Part shown: one piece after another, positions 7,967 through 16,800 of the stretch
Numbering within the stretch: position 1 is the stretch's first letter
How the letters are laid out: every line of letters starts with the position of its first letter
NCBI RefSeq assembly: GCF_024496085.1
Contig: NZ_CP101751.1
Location: 2,294,001-2,358,000 of the forward strand
Origin: Flavobacterium cerinum
GTDB lineage: Bacteria; Bacteroidota; Bacteroidia; Flavobacteriales; Flavobacteriaceae
Reading direction: 5' to 3'
Length of the DNA: 64,000 nucleotides
Translations under genes and position numbers: made by a program
Notes under the pieces: model-generated
What the model was told of the DNA's origin: nothing
The model's input: the letters and a program-made list of their open reading frames with translations, nothing else
Databases searched by the model: none

Positions 7967-8420
7967 ATGCTATAACTACAGATTCGGGAACCAAAACGGT
8001 ATAATCTCCTCCGTTTCGAATTACATCTCGCACTATACTGGAACTGATGTAAGACGTACTGGCGGCGGTTAACAGAAATACGGTTTCGATTTGTGATAGT
8101 TTTCGGTTCGTATGTGCAATCGCTTTTTCAAATTCGAAATCGGCCGGATTACGAAGTCCGCGAAGAATAAACTGTGCGTTTAATTTCTGGCATAAGTCGA
8201 TCGTTAATCCGGTATAGGTGATCACCGTGATTTTAGGTTCGTTTTTAAAAGCATCGGTAATGAACTTTAATCGTTCTTCCAGAGAAAACATATACTTTTT
8301 CTCAGCATTCACTCCGATGGCAATTACAATTTCATCAAACAACGGTAAAGCCCGGTTAATAATATCGTAGTGTCCCAAAGTAATCGGGTCAAAAGATCCG
8401 GGAAATATAGCTTTTCTCAT
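7965..8420 (-). CDS. coaD: Phosphopantetheine adenylyltransferase
   Basis: Transfers AMP from ATP to 4'-phosphopantetheine, the penultimate step of coenzyme A synthesis. 151 residues, the usual length. The nucleotidyltransferase signature T14-L-G-H17 follows FPGSFDPI, and ISSSIVRDVI near the C-terminus matches the ISSS[ML]VR motif. RGLRNPADFEFE is the family's adenylate/phosphopantetheine loop. It lies 5 bases downstream of ddl in the same operon. Confidence 0.96.
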   Translation of the reverse strand: MRKAIFPGSFDPITLGHYDIINRALPLFDEIVIAIGVNAEKKYMFSLEERLKFITDAFKNEPKITVITYTGLTIDLCQKLNAQFILRGLRNPADFEFEKAIAHTNRKLSQIETVFLLTAASTSYISSSIVRDVIRNGGDYTVLVPESVVIA

Positions 8421-8425
8421 ATATT

Positions 8426-9397
8426 TTATTTTAAGGCTAAAGTAATCGCATTATCGAATAAATCGGTTAACGAAATTCCGGCTTCGCGCGCTTGTTGCGG
8501 GAGAATACTTTCGGTGGTTAGTCCCGGAATCGTATTCATTTCCAACATATGCGGTTCTCCGTTTACAATAATAAATTCACTACGGGAAAATCCTTTCATC
8601 TTTAATACTTCGTAAGCGCGTTTCGCAACGGCGTTTATTTTTTCAGTTAATTCCGCTGTAATTCGGGCCGGAGTGATTTCCTGAGATTTCCCAAGATATT
8701 TCGCTTCATAGTCAAAGAAATCATTTTCAGAAACAATCTCGGTTATCGGTAATACTTTAATTTCTCCTTTATAATTGATAACGCCAACGGAAACTTCGGT
8801 ACCGTCAAGGAAACTTTCAATAATAATCTCGTTGTCTTCTTTATACGCGTTTTCAATTGCCGGCAGTAATTCGGCTTCCGTTTTTACTTTCGAAATACCA
8901 AAACTGGAACCGGATTTGTTTGGTTTTACAAAACAAGGTAAACCAACGGTCTGAATAATAGCTTCAGGATTGATGGTGTCACCCTGATTCAAATAATAGG
9001 ATGTTGCCGTTTTGATACCATAAGGCTTTAAAACCGATAATAAATCCCGTTTATTAAAAGTCAGTGCAGCCTGATAATAATCGCAGGAAGTTTGCGGAAT
9101 TCCTAATAACTCAAAATAAGCCTGCATTAAGCCATCTTCACCCGGTGTTCCGTGAATAGCATTAAACACAACATCAAACGTAAGCGTATTGCCTTCGTAT
9201 GCAACAGTAAAATCATGACGGTTTACAGGGAATTCAACGTTATTGTCGTCAACCATAACCCATTTGTCTTTGAAAATATGGATGCGATAGGCGTTGTATT
9301 TGGATTTGTCTAAATAAGTGTAGACTACATTTCCACTGGTTAAGGAAATTTGGTATTCACTGGAATAACCTCCCATTATAATGGCAACATTTTTCAT
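8426..9397 (-). CDS. ddl: D-alanine--D-alanine ligase
   Basis: ATP-grasp ligase making the D-Ala-D-Ala dipeptide for peptidoglycan. 323 residues, normal length. Visible motifs: GGYSSEYQISL at the N-terminus, FNAIHGTPGEDGLMQA (substrate site), PCFVKPNKSGSSFGISKV (ATP-binding loop) and EMNTIPGLT (Mg and product region). It is the first gene of a ddl-coaD operon divergent from the PASTA-domain gene, so cell-wall genes are grouped here. A TACTTTTG box on the minus strand (9431-9438) could be its -7 element, but no -33 TTG is at proper distance. Confidence 0.95.
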   Translation of the reverse strand: MKNVAIIMGGYSSEYQISLTSGNVVYTYLDKSKYNAYRIHIFKDKWVMVDDNNVEFPVNRHDFTVAYEGNTLTFDVVFNAIHGTPGEDGLMQAYFELLGIPQTSCDYYQAALTFNKRDLLSVLKPYGIKTATSYYLNQGDTINPEAIIQTVGLPCFVKPNKSGSSFGISKVKTEAELLPAIENAYKEDNEIIIESFLDGTEVSVGVINYKGEIKVLPITEIVSENDFFDYEAKYLGKSQEITPARITAELTEKINAVAKRAYEVLKMKGFSRSEFIIVNGEPHMLEMNTIPGLTTESILPQQAREAGISLTDLFDNAITLALK

Positions 9398-9539
9398 TTT
9401 ACTACGTTTGAATAGTGAGTTAGTATATTACAAAAGTATTATTATTTGTTGAATCATTCTGGGTTAGGGTATAAAATATAAGGCGGTAATGAAAGTAAAA
9501 CCTCTAGTATTTTATATATTTGCCAAAATTCGAATATCT

Positions 9540-10160
9540 ATGAGCTGGAAAAAGTTTTTAACTAGTTTTACATTCTTTAAAAATTTAGCATTAGCATTAA
9601 TTATCCTTATTGTTTTTGTGGTTTTAGTGATGCAATGGCTGGGCTATGCAACCAATCACGGGGAAGAAATTCCGGTGCCGAATCTGGGCAAAATGAGCGT
9701 TGAAAAAGCCGAAGAAAAATTAAATGATATTGATCTGGAAATCCATTTGTTAGACACAGTTGATTTCAGAGCCGATTTTCCGCCGTATTCTATTGTGGAA
9801 CAGGATCCGTTACCGGGTGTGACGGTAAAAGATGGCCGTAAAGTTTACGTTAAGGTAAATTCAGGCGGTTATTCGCAGGTTACCGTACCGGACTTGATTC
9901 AGAAAACATACCGTCAATCATTATCGACTTTACGAGCGCTTGGCTTAGATGAAGGAACGATAAAATATGTACCTTATATGGCTAAAGATGTCGTTTTGGA
10001 AATGAAACAAAACGGTAAACCATTAAAAGCAGGTGATAAAGTATTAAAAGCATCTAAAATCGATTTGGTTTTAGGAGACGGTAAAACCGGTTATGTAGAA
10101 GAAACTACAAACGACAGTATTCCGGCTAAAGAACAGACAACAGAAAGTAATGCAGAATAA
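9540..10160 (+). CDS. PASTA-domain membrane protein
   Basis: 206 residues from ATG 9540 (MSWKKFLTSFTF). The frame extends to 9489, but the upstream part overlaps the promoter region. One N-terminal membrane segment (about residues 15-38), then two PASTA-type repeats (VPNLGKMSVEKAEEKL...VEQDPLPGVTVKDGRKVYVKVNSGG and VPDLIQKTYRQSLSTLRALG...). PASTA domains bind muropeptides or uncrosslinked peptidoglycan in Ser/Thr kinases and PBPs. Here there is no kinase or PBP domain, so it is a stand-alone periplasmic sensor or scaffold. Its end overlaps the pseudouridine synthase start by 11 bases. A TATATTTG box sits at 9515-9522. Confidence 0.88.
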   Translation: MSWKKFLTSFTFFKNLALALIILIVFVVLVMQWLGYATNHGEEIPVPNLGKMSVEKAEEKLNDIDLEIHLLDTVDFRADFPPYSIVEQDPLPGVTVKDGRKVYVKVNSGGYSQVTVPDLIQKTYRQSLSTLRALGLDEGTIKYVPYMAKDVVLEMKQNGKPLKAGDKVLKASKIDLVLGDGKTGYVEETTNDSIPAKEQTTESNAE

Positions 10161-11196
10161 TAGCAATATAGAAGACGCCGATTTAGACGGCGAATTATTT
10201 GAACATTATCGCTTTGAAGCTGCTAAAGGTCAGGCACCTTTGCGGGTAGATAAGTTTTTAATGAACCTTGTTGAAAATGCAACAAGAAATAAAATTCAAC
10301 AGGCAGCGACTAACGGAAATATCTTTGTAAATGATGTTCCGGTTAAATCCAACTACAAAGTAAAAGCATTTGATGTAGTGCGGGTTTTAATGGAGCAACC
10401 GCCTTTTGAAAACATTATAATCCCTGAAAATATTCCGCTGGATATTGTTTATGAAGATGATCAACTTTTGGTTATCAATAAACCGGCCGGATTGGTTGTG
10501 CATCCGGGACACGGAAATTATACCGGAACGCTGGTCAATGCATTGGCGTATCATTTTGAAAACTTACCGCTAAACAGTAGTGAGCGTCCGGGATTGGTAC
10601 ACCGAATCGATAAGGATACTACCGGTTTATTGGTGGTAGCTAAAACGGATATGGCTATGGCGTATCTGACCAAACAGTTTGCCGACAAAACTTCTGAAAG
10701 AGAATATGTGGCACTGGTATGGGGTAATATTGAAGAGGAGGAAGGAACGATTGAAGGCTATATCGGTCGCCACATGAAAGATCGAATGCAAATGGCGGTC
10801 TATGACAGTGAAGATTTCGGTAAACATGCGGTAACACATTATAAAGTGATCGAACGTTTCGGATATGTGACATTAGTTTCCTGTATTCTGGAAACCGGTC
10901 GTACACATCAGATTCGCGCACATATGAAGTCCATCGGACATACTTTATTTAATGATGAGCGTTATGGCGGACATCTGATTTTAAAAGGAACAACGTTTAC
11001 CAAATACAAACAGTTTATTGATAATTGTTTTAAAACGTTGCCAAGACAAGCGTTACATGCTAAAACACTTGGTTTCGAACATCCGACAACCAAAGAGTTT
11101 ATGCGATTTGACACAGAATTGCCACAGGATATGAAAGAATGTATCGAAAAATGGCGTACGTATTCGAAGTCCCATACAATGGAAGAAGAAGAATAA
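10150..11196 (+). CDS. RluD-type 23S rRNA pseudouridine synthase
   Basis: 348 residues: an N-terminal S4 RNA-binding domain (LRVDKFLMNLVENATRNKIQQAATNGNIFVND) and an RluA-type catalytic domain with H151-R-I-D154 in HRIDKDTTGL, where the Asp is the catalytic nucleophile. This layout matches RluD, which modifies helix 69 of 23S rRNA, although RluC-like specificity cannot be excluded without comparison. ATG 10150 lies inside the end of the PASTA gene, so translation is probably coupled. The transcript ends at a strong bidirectional terminator. Confidence 0.92.
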   Translation: MQNNSNIEDADLDGELFEHYRFEAAKGQAPLRVDKFLMNLVENATRNKIQQAATNGNIFVNDVPVKSNYKVKAFDVVRVLMEQPPFENIIIPENIPLDIVYEDDQLLVINKPAGLVVHPGHGNYTGTLVNALAYHFENLPLNSSERPGLVHRIDKDTTGLLVVAKTDMAMAYLTKQFADKTSEREYVALVWGNIEEEEGTIEGYIGRHMKDRMQMAVYDSEDFGKHAVTHYKVIERFGYVTLVSCILETGRTHQIRAHMKSIGHTLFNDERYGGHLILKGTTFTKYKQFIDNCFKTLPRQALHAKTLGFEHPTTKEFMRFDTELPQDMKECIEKWRTYSKSHTMEEEE

Positions 11197-11212
11197 AAGC
11201 GATTGTAATAAA

Positions 11213-11246
11213 AAAGCCTGAATCAATTTTGATTCAGGCTTTTTTA
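11213..11246. terminator. Bidirectional terminator between the RluD-like and TPR genes
   Basis: Stem GCCTGAATCA / TGATTCAGGC with flanking A and T tracts, between convergent stops at 11196 and 11247. Confidence 0.9.
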
Positions 11247-12308
11247 TTAATCAGGCAAATAAGCGTTTGTTTGGGTAATGGTAAGATAATTTTCAGGATC
11301 GGTATACCAATCTTTAAATGTCTGAAATTGCTTTTGGTTTTGTTCCTGCCATTTTTTGAACTCTTCCGGATTACCCATTTGTAGCAGATAATACGTATAG
11401 GATTCCATTAAGTTATGGTCCTGTAATTTTTTATGATAATCGAAAAGCACATTCGGATAGTCTTTATAATCCTCTTTAAAATAATATTGTAAAAAAGCAG
11501 ATCGCATTTTAGCTAATGATTTAAGATTAATTTCCTTTTCATTGGTCATAGCCAACATAAAATTCTTTCCGAATATACCGCAGAATGGCATTTTAAATTT
11601 ACCGTTTTCTAATTCATTTGTCGTAATAATAATTTGACAGAAATCAATTTTAGTACTATCATTGGTTATAGTAATAGCATCTTGGTAGGTTTTATATAAT
11701 AATTTACTTACTTCTAAAGTTCGCTTAGTTGTTCGCTCCAGATTCATAAAAATCTCACCATAAATAAGTCCCGAAAGCTTTTGATTTGAATCTGATAGCA
11801 ATTGAGCTAGACGATAATAATTGGAAGAATACATCGGATCACTTTCCACCCCTTTTATATAATTGGAATAGGCTTCATCGTATTTTTTCTGTATTAGAAA
11901 AACATTTCCTTTTTCTAAGTGAAGGTTACCCGAATTAGGGAAAATTTTTAAACCCGCATCATATTCTTTTATTGCTTTTTCCGGCTGATTAAGGTAACTG
12001 TAGCAATTACCGGACATTTGGTATACCTGACTGTTTATGTTTTGGTACTTTTTGGTTTTGTTTAGAATAGCGATTGCTTTCTCGTAATCTTTTTTCTGCA
12101 TATGAGCATAGGCAATTTCATACGAATAGATGAAATCTTTAGGGTCAATTTTTTGACACTCTTCTAAAAGGGTAATGCTTTTGTCGATTTCACCATTGTC
12201 CATTAATTTAATGGCTTCCTTGGCTTTTGCCCTGGCTTGTTCATTTGGAGTTTGAGAAAATGTATTCAGCGTGAATAGCATACCAAATAGAAAAAAAACG
12301 AATTTCAT
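11247..12308 (-). CDS. Secreted TPR-repeat protein
   Basis: 353 residues with a signal peptide ending at TFSQ. Tetratricopeptide repeats cover about residues 25-180 (for example A-x-Y-x-K-A-I-x-L-x3-K, and GNCYSYLNQPEKAIKEYDAGLKIFPNSGNL); the C-terminal half is helical without a recognised domain. Probably periplasmic, acting as an interaction scaffold. A good promoter lies upstream. Before the IS insertion its upstream neighbour was purL, ending at the terminator at 12406-12429. Confidence 0.8.
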   Translation of the reverse strand: MKFVFFLFGMLFTLNTFSQTPNEQARAKAKEAIKLMDNGEIDKSITLLEECQKIDPKDFIYSYEIAYAHMQKKDYEKAIAILNKTKKYQNINSQVYQMSGNCYSYLNQPEKAIKEYDAGLKIFPNSGNLHLEKGNVFLIQKKYDEAYSNYIKGVESDPMYSSNYYRLAQLLSDSNQKLSGLIYGEIFMNLERTTKRTLEVSKLLYKTYQDAITITNDSTKIDFCQIIITTNELENGKFKMPFCGIFGKNFMLAMTNEKEINLKSLAKMRSAFLQYYFKEDYKDYPNVLFDYHKKLQDHNLMESYTYYLLQMGNPEEFKKWQEQNQKQFQTFKDWYTDPENYLTITQTNAYLPD

Positions 12309-12351
12309 TTGTAATAAGTTTATCGATGAATTTGTTATTTGTAAGAGATCG

Positions 12352-12384
12352 CAAACATAAACCTTTCATTTCGATTTTTAGCAA
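12352..12384 (-). promoter_or_regulatory. Promoter of the TPR gene
   Basis: On the minus strand, TTG (12382-12384) and TATGTTTG (12352-12359) with a 22-base spacer, a full consensus match, giving a leader of roughly 40 bases. Confidence 0.65.
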
Positions 12385-12405
12385 TATTCTATAAGATATA
12401 AAAAA

Positions 12406-12429
12406 ATGCCCCGATGATCATCAGGGCAT
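12406..12429 (-). terminator. Original purL terminator, now cut off from purL by the IS element
   Basis: A 12-bp imperfect palindrome (ATGCCCCGATGA / TCATCAGGGCAT) with A/T tracts on both sides. In the reconstructed pre-insertion sequence it follows the native purL stop (12436-12438) by a few bases. The 1.38-kb IS now separates it from the rest of purL. Confidence 0.8.
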
Positions 12430-12448
12430 TTTTTATTATTTGTTTTTT

Positions 12449-12451
12449 GTC
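12449..12451. repeat. Left copy of 3-bp target-site duplication (GTC)
   Basis: GTC directly before the left IS end, repeated as GTC directly after the right end at 13831-13833. IS3-family elements usually duplicate 3-4 bp. Confidence 0.7.
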
Positions 12452-12471
12452 TCGTCCTGAAATAACGATAC
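12452..12471 (+). repeat. Left terminal inverted repeat of the IS3 element
   Basis: 20 bases matching the reverse complement of 13811-13830 at 18 of 20 positions. The matching core is GTCCT-AAATAACGATAC. Confidence 0.85.
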
Positions 12472-12487
12472 AAAAAAAAGCGTTATT

Positions 12488-12916
12488 ATGGAAAAACAAA
12501 CCACTTATGTTAAACGTACCCAAAAAGACTACTCCTTAAGTTTAAAGATTCAGATTACAAAGGAAATTGAATCGGGAGAATTGTCAACTTATGCAGCCCA
12601 GAAGAAATATGGTATCCAGGCACGGTCCACAGTTGTGAATTGGCTCAGAAAATATGGTAACTTTGATTGGGAGAACCAAACACCATCAAATATGCCAAAG
12701 ACACCAGAACAACGAATTATGGAGCTTGAAGCCAAGGTAAAACTTTTGGAAAAGCAGAAAGCTCAGCTTGAAAAACAAAACCATATTTCTGATTCTAAAG
12801 CTATTATTTTTGATATGATGATAGACCTTGCGGAAAAGGAATACAATATCGATATTCGAAAAAACTTACCTCCCGGACAATCCAATCCTTTAGTCAAAAA
12901 AGGCAGGAAAACATAA
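12488..12916 (+). CDS. IS3-family transposase OrfA
   Basis: 142 residues: an N-terminal helix-turn-helix (KIQITKEIESGELSTYAAQKKYGIQARSTVVNWLRKYG) that binds the IS ends, followed by a leucine-zipper-like helix (EQRIMELEAKVKLLEKQKAQLEK) for oligomerisation. It starts 36 bases inside the left IS end. The frame overlaps the open orfB frame from 12814 on, and a slippery heptamer lies at 12859-12865. Confidence 0.92.
   Translation: MEKQTTYVKRTQKDYSLSLKIQITKEIESGELSTYAAQKKYGIQARSTVVNWLRKYGNFDWENQTPSNMPKTPEQRIMELEAKVKLLEKQKAQLEKQNHISDSKAIIFDMMIDLAEKEYNIDIRKNLPPGQSNPLVKKGRKT
12859..12865 (+). promoter_or_regulatory. Programmed -1 frameshift site (A AAA AAC)
   Basis: In the orfA frame the codons are CGA-AAA-AAC, giving the canonical slippery heptamer A_AAA_AAC. 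A -1 slip moves ribosomes from orfA (frame 2) to orfB (frame 1), which is open here. orfB has no ATG at a suitable place, only a TTG at 12931, so frameshifting is the likely route to the OrfAB transposase. Confidence 0.75.
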
Positions 12917-13782
12917 GTTTTACCTGTGGTTTGTTCGGGATAAACAGGCAGGTTTATTATCGAAGTATTAAGCGCGCTAAATTCAGAAGAACCTTGGCAG
13001 AACAGGTTGTAACACTTGTAAAAGAGCAACGTATAGCTCAACCTCGGTTAGGAACACGTAAACTGTATCATATTCTTATAACTGAACTTAAAGCATTAAA
13101 AGTAGGCCGAGATAAGTTTTTTTCTATTTTAAAAGCTAATCATTTATTGATACACCCCAAAAGGAGTTATCATCTTACCACATGGTCACACCATCGTTTT
13201 AGAAAACATCCTAACTTGATAAAAGAGCTGGATATTACAAGCCCGGAACAAGTGTGGGTATCAGATATCACCTATATTGGAAAACGAGAAAAGCCTTGTT
13301 ATCTGAGTTTAATAACTGATGCCTATTCAAAAAAGATAATGGGATATGATGTATCTGATTCTCTCAGTACACAAGGCTGTATCAGAGCCTTAAAAATGGC
13401 TCGTAAGAATAGGATATTTAAGTCTGAATCATTGATACATCATTCAGACAGGGGAATACAATATTGTTCGGATGAGTATCAGTATTTATTAAAGAAATAC
13501 AGTCTAAAATGCAGTATGACACAAAACTCAGATCCGTATGAAAACGCAGTGGCTGAAAGAATAAACGGAATATTAAAACAAGAGTTTAGAATTGATACCT
13601 ATCATCTTGAACTATATTTAATGAAGAAACTCATAGATGAGATTATTAAAAAATATAACCAGATTAGACCACATTGGTCAAACTATATGCTAACACCTAA
13701 TCAAATGCATTTACAAAGAAGTATTAAAATAAAAACTTATAAAACAAAAAACAGAAGTAACTCGGAAGCTACTTCTGTCTAA
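12865..13782 (+). CDS. IS3-family transposase OrfB (made as OrfAB by -1 frameshift)
   Basis: Integrase-core DDE transposase. After the slip it begins LTSRTIQSFSQ, then a FTCGLFGINRQVYY segment typical of IS3 OrfB. Catalytic residues: D in QVWVSDITYIG, D in HHSDRGIQY, and E in NAVAERING, with exactly 35 residues between the last two (D-35-E). The C-terminal NQIRPHWSNYMLTPNQMH block is also family-typical. An automatic caller would start it at TTG 12931. No internal stop is seen. Confidence 0.92.
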   Translation, partial: LTSRTIQSFSQKRQENISFTCGLFGINRQVYYRSIKRAKFRRTLAEQVVTLVKEQRIAQPRLGTRKLYHILITELKALKVGRDKFFSILKANHLLIHPKRSYHLTTWSHHRFRKHPNLIKELDITSPEQVWVSDITYIGKREKPCYLSLITDAYSKKIMGYDVSDSLSTQGCIRALKMARKNRIFKSESLIHHSDRGIQYCSDEYQYLLKKYSLKCSMTQNSDPYENAVAERINGILKQEFRIDTYHLELYLMKKLIDEIIKKYNQIRPHWSNYMLTPNQMHLQRSIKIKTYKTKNRSNSEATSV

Positions 13783-13802
13783 AAAAGCTATTTTTACTAG
13801 TA

Positions 13803-16800
13803 TTAATCCTGTATCGTTATTTTAGGACTAGTCATTTTGCTGTCAATCCATTTACGGGCATTTACAAACGCTTCGTGCCATGGCGAAACCTGATCCTGGT
13901 GACCGGCCGGATAATGCGCCCAGTTCCACGGGAAAGTCGATCGCTCGATATGCGGCATCATTACCAAATGACGTCCGGTTGTATCGCACATCATTGCGGT
14001 ATTGTAATCCGAACCGTTCGGGTTAGCCGGATAGCCTTCGTAAGCATATTTGGAGACAATTTGATATTGATCTTCAGCATACGGTAATTTAAATTTACCT
14101 TCACCATGCGATACCCATACACCTAATGTGCTTCCTGCCAGTGTTGATAACATTACGGAATTGTTCGGTTGTACGGTTACGGAAGTAAAGATACTTTCGT
14201 GTTTTGCACTGGTATTGTGGTGCATTTTTCCGTGTACTTCATGTTCCGGATTGATTAGTTCCAGTTCCATAAATAACTGACAGCCGTTACAGATTCCTAC
14301 TGAAAGCGTATCTTCACGTTGGAAGAAGTTTTTCAAGGCTGTGTTAGCTTTTTCATTATATAAGAAAGCACCGGCCCATCCTTTAGCGGATCCTAAAACA
14401 TCGGAATTGGAAAATCCTCCTACAGCACCGATAAACTGGATGTCTTCCAATGTTTCACGTCCGGTGATTAAGTCGGTCATGTGTACGTCTTTTACGTCAA
14501 ATCCGGCCAGATACATAGCATTGGCCATTTCACGCTCCGAGTTACTTCCTTTCTCACGGATAATCGCTGCTTTAGGTCTTGGCTTCGAGTTATCAATAAC
14601 CGGTTTCTGACCGTCGAAATGTGACGGGAAGGTATATTGCAGCGGTTGGTTTTTATAATTGTTGTAACGCTCTTGCGCCATTCCGTTTTTAGACTGTTTT
14701 TGGTCTAATAAGAATGAAGTTTTATACCAGGTATCTCTTAATTCAGATACGTTAAACGTAAAGGTATCTGTATTATTCGTAATCGTTACGGTAGTACCGG
14801 ATACTGCTTCTCCGATTTTAAAGAAAGCAACACCATTGGTATTTAAAATAGTTTCAGCTTCAGCATCGGCCTGGAATACTAAACCAATGTTTTCATTAAA
14901 TAAAGCTTTCACGGTATCTTGCTCTCCTAAAACGGATAAGTCAAATGAAGCACCAAGGTTTACATCCGCAAAACACATTTCTAATAATGTAGTGATTAAA
15001 CCACCGCTTCCGATATCGTGTCCGGCTTTAATATGCCCTTTTTCAATTAATTCCTGAATGCTGTTAAACGCATTTTTAAAATAAGTAGCATCGGTAATAG
15101 TCGGTACCGAATCACCGATAGTATTTAAAATCTGTGCAAACGATGATCCTCCTAATTTGAAATCATCTTGCGACAGGTTAATATAATAAATAGAACCTCC
15201 GTTATGTTGTAATACCGGTTCTACAACTTTAGTAATGTCTGTACAGTTAGCAGCTGCCGAAATAATAACAGTTCCCGGTGCAATTACTTCATCATTCGGA
15301 TATTTTTGTTTCATTGATAAGGAATCTTTTCCGGTTGGAATATTGATACCTAATTCAATAGCGAAATCAGAACATCCTTTTACAGCTTCATATAAACGGG
15401 CATCTTCACCTTCATTTTTACAAGCCCACATCCAGTTAGCTGATAAAGATACTTTGTTTAAACGATCTTTTAGCGGTGCCCAAACAATGTTGGATAATGC
15501 TTCACCAATAGCAGTACGACTTCCGGCTACCGGATCGACTAAGGCAGCAACAGGGGAGTGTCCGATCGTTGTAGCAATACCTTCTTTACCCTGGAAGTCC
15601 AATGCCATTACGCCGACATTATTTAACGGTAATTGTAACGGTCCGGCACATTGCTGTTTGGCAACACGTCCGCCCACACAACGGTCTACTTTATTGGTTA
15701 ACCAGTCTTTACAGGCTACTGCTTCCAATTGCAATACCTGATTTAAATAGGTTGGGATATTGGCTGTAGTATAAGCGGAGTTTTTATAGTTTCGGGCAAC
15801 GGTTTTATCGCTCATGATCATTTTCGGAGAACTACCGAACATGTCTTCCAAAGCAAAATCCATTGGTTTGACACCGGTTGTAGCCGATTCGAATGTAAAA
15901 CGATGATCACCGGTTACGTCACCAACAGTGTACATTGGTGAACGCTCACGATCCGCGATGCGTTGTAAAGTTTCAATATCTTTTTCTCCGATAACCAACC
16001 CCATACGTTCCTGAGATTCGTTTCCGATAATTTCTTTTGCAGAAAGAGTAGGGTCGCCAACAGGAAGTTTGTCTAAATCGATTTTACCTCCGGTTTCTTC
16101 TACTAATTCGGATAAACAGTTTAAGTGTCCGCCCGCTCCGTGATCGTGAATTGATACGATAGGGTTGTGGTCACTTTCGACTAAACCACGTACCGCATTG
16201 GCCGCACGTTTTTGCATTTCAGGATTCGAACGTTGGATGGCGTTTAATTCGATTCCGGAACCGAATGCGCCGGTATCTGCCGATGAAACAGCAGCTCCGC
16301 CCATTCCGATACGGTAATTTTCACCTCCTAAGATGACCACTTTATCACCTACAGACGGTTTTAATTTTTTAGCCTGACTTTCTTTTCCGTATCCGATACC
16401 TCCGGCTAACATGATTACTTTGTCAAAGCCTAATTTGCGAGCTTCTTCTTCATGCTCAAAAGTTAGTACTGAACCGGTGATTAGCGGCTGACCGAATTTA
16501 TTTCCAAAATCAGAAGCACCGTTTGAAGCTTTGATCAGGATGTCCATCGGTGTTTGGTATAACCATTTGCGTTCGTCCATTGCTTTTTCCCACGGACGAT
16601 TCTCTTCCAATCGGGAATAAGAAGTCATATAAACCGCAGTTCCGGCCAATGGTAACGAACCTTGTCCGCCGGCAAGACGGTCACGAATTTCACCTCCTGA
16701 ACCGGTTGCAGCCCCGTTAAACGGTTCTACGGTAGTAGGGAAATTGTGCGTTTCCGCTTTAATGGAAATTACGGAATCAAATTCTTTAACGGCGTAAAAA

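Larger units (their letters stand above)
12452..13830 (+). mobile_element. IS3-family insertion sequence, complete
   Basis: A 1379-bp element with imperfect terminal inverted repeats: left end from 12452 (TCGTCCTGAAATAACGATAC) and right end to 13830, whose reverse complement reads TAGTCCTAAAATAACGATAC. It is flanked by GTC repeats. It holds orfA and orfB in the classic IS3 arrangement with a -1 frameshift site and an intact D-D-35-E transposase, so it may still be active. The right 28 bp form the present 3' end of purL. Family assignment is from the transposase; the subgroup (IS150-like or other) is not certain. Ends were chosen from TIR and TSD agreement. Confidence 0.92.

Noticed and set aside
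12931..13782. Independent OrfB starting at TTG 12931
   Set aside because: The frame is open further upstream and a proper slippery site exists; a frameshift product is the better explanation.
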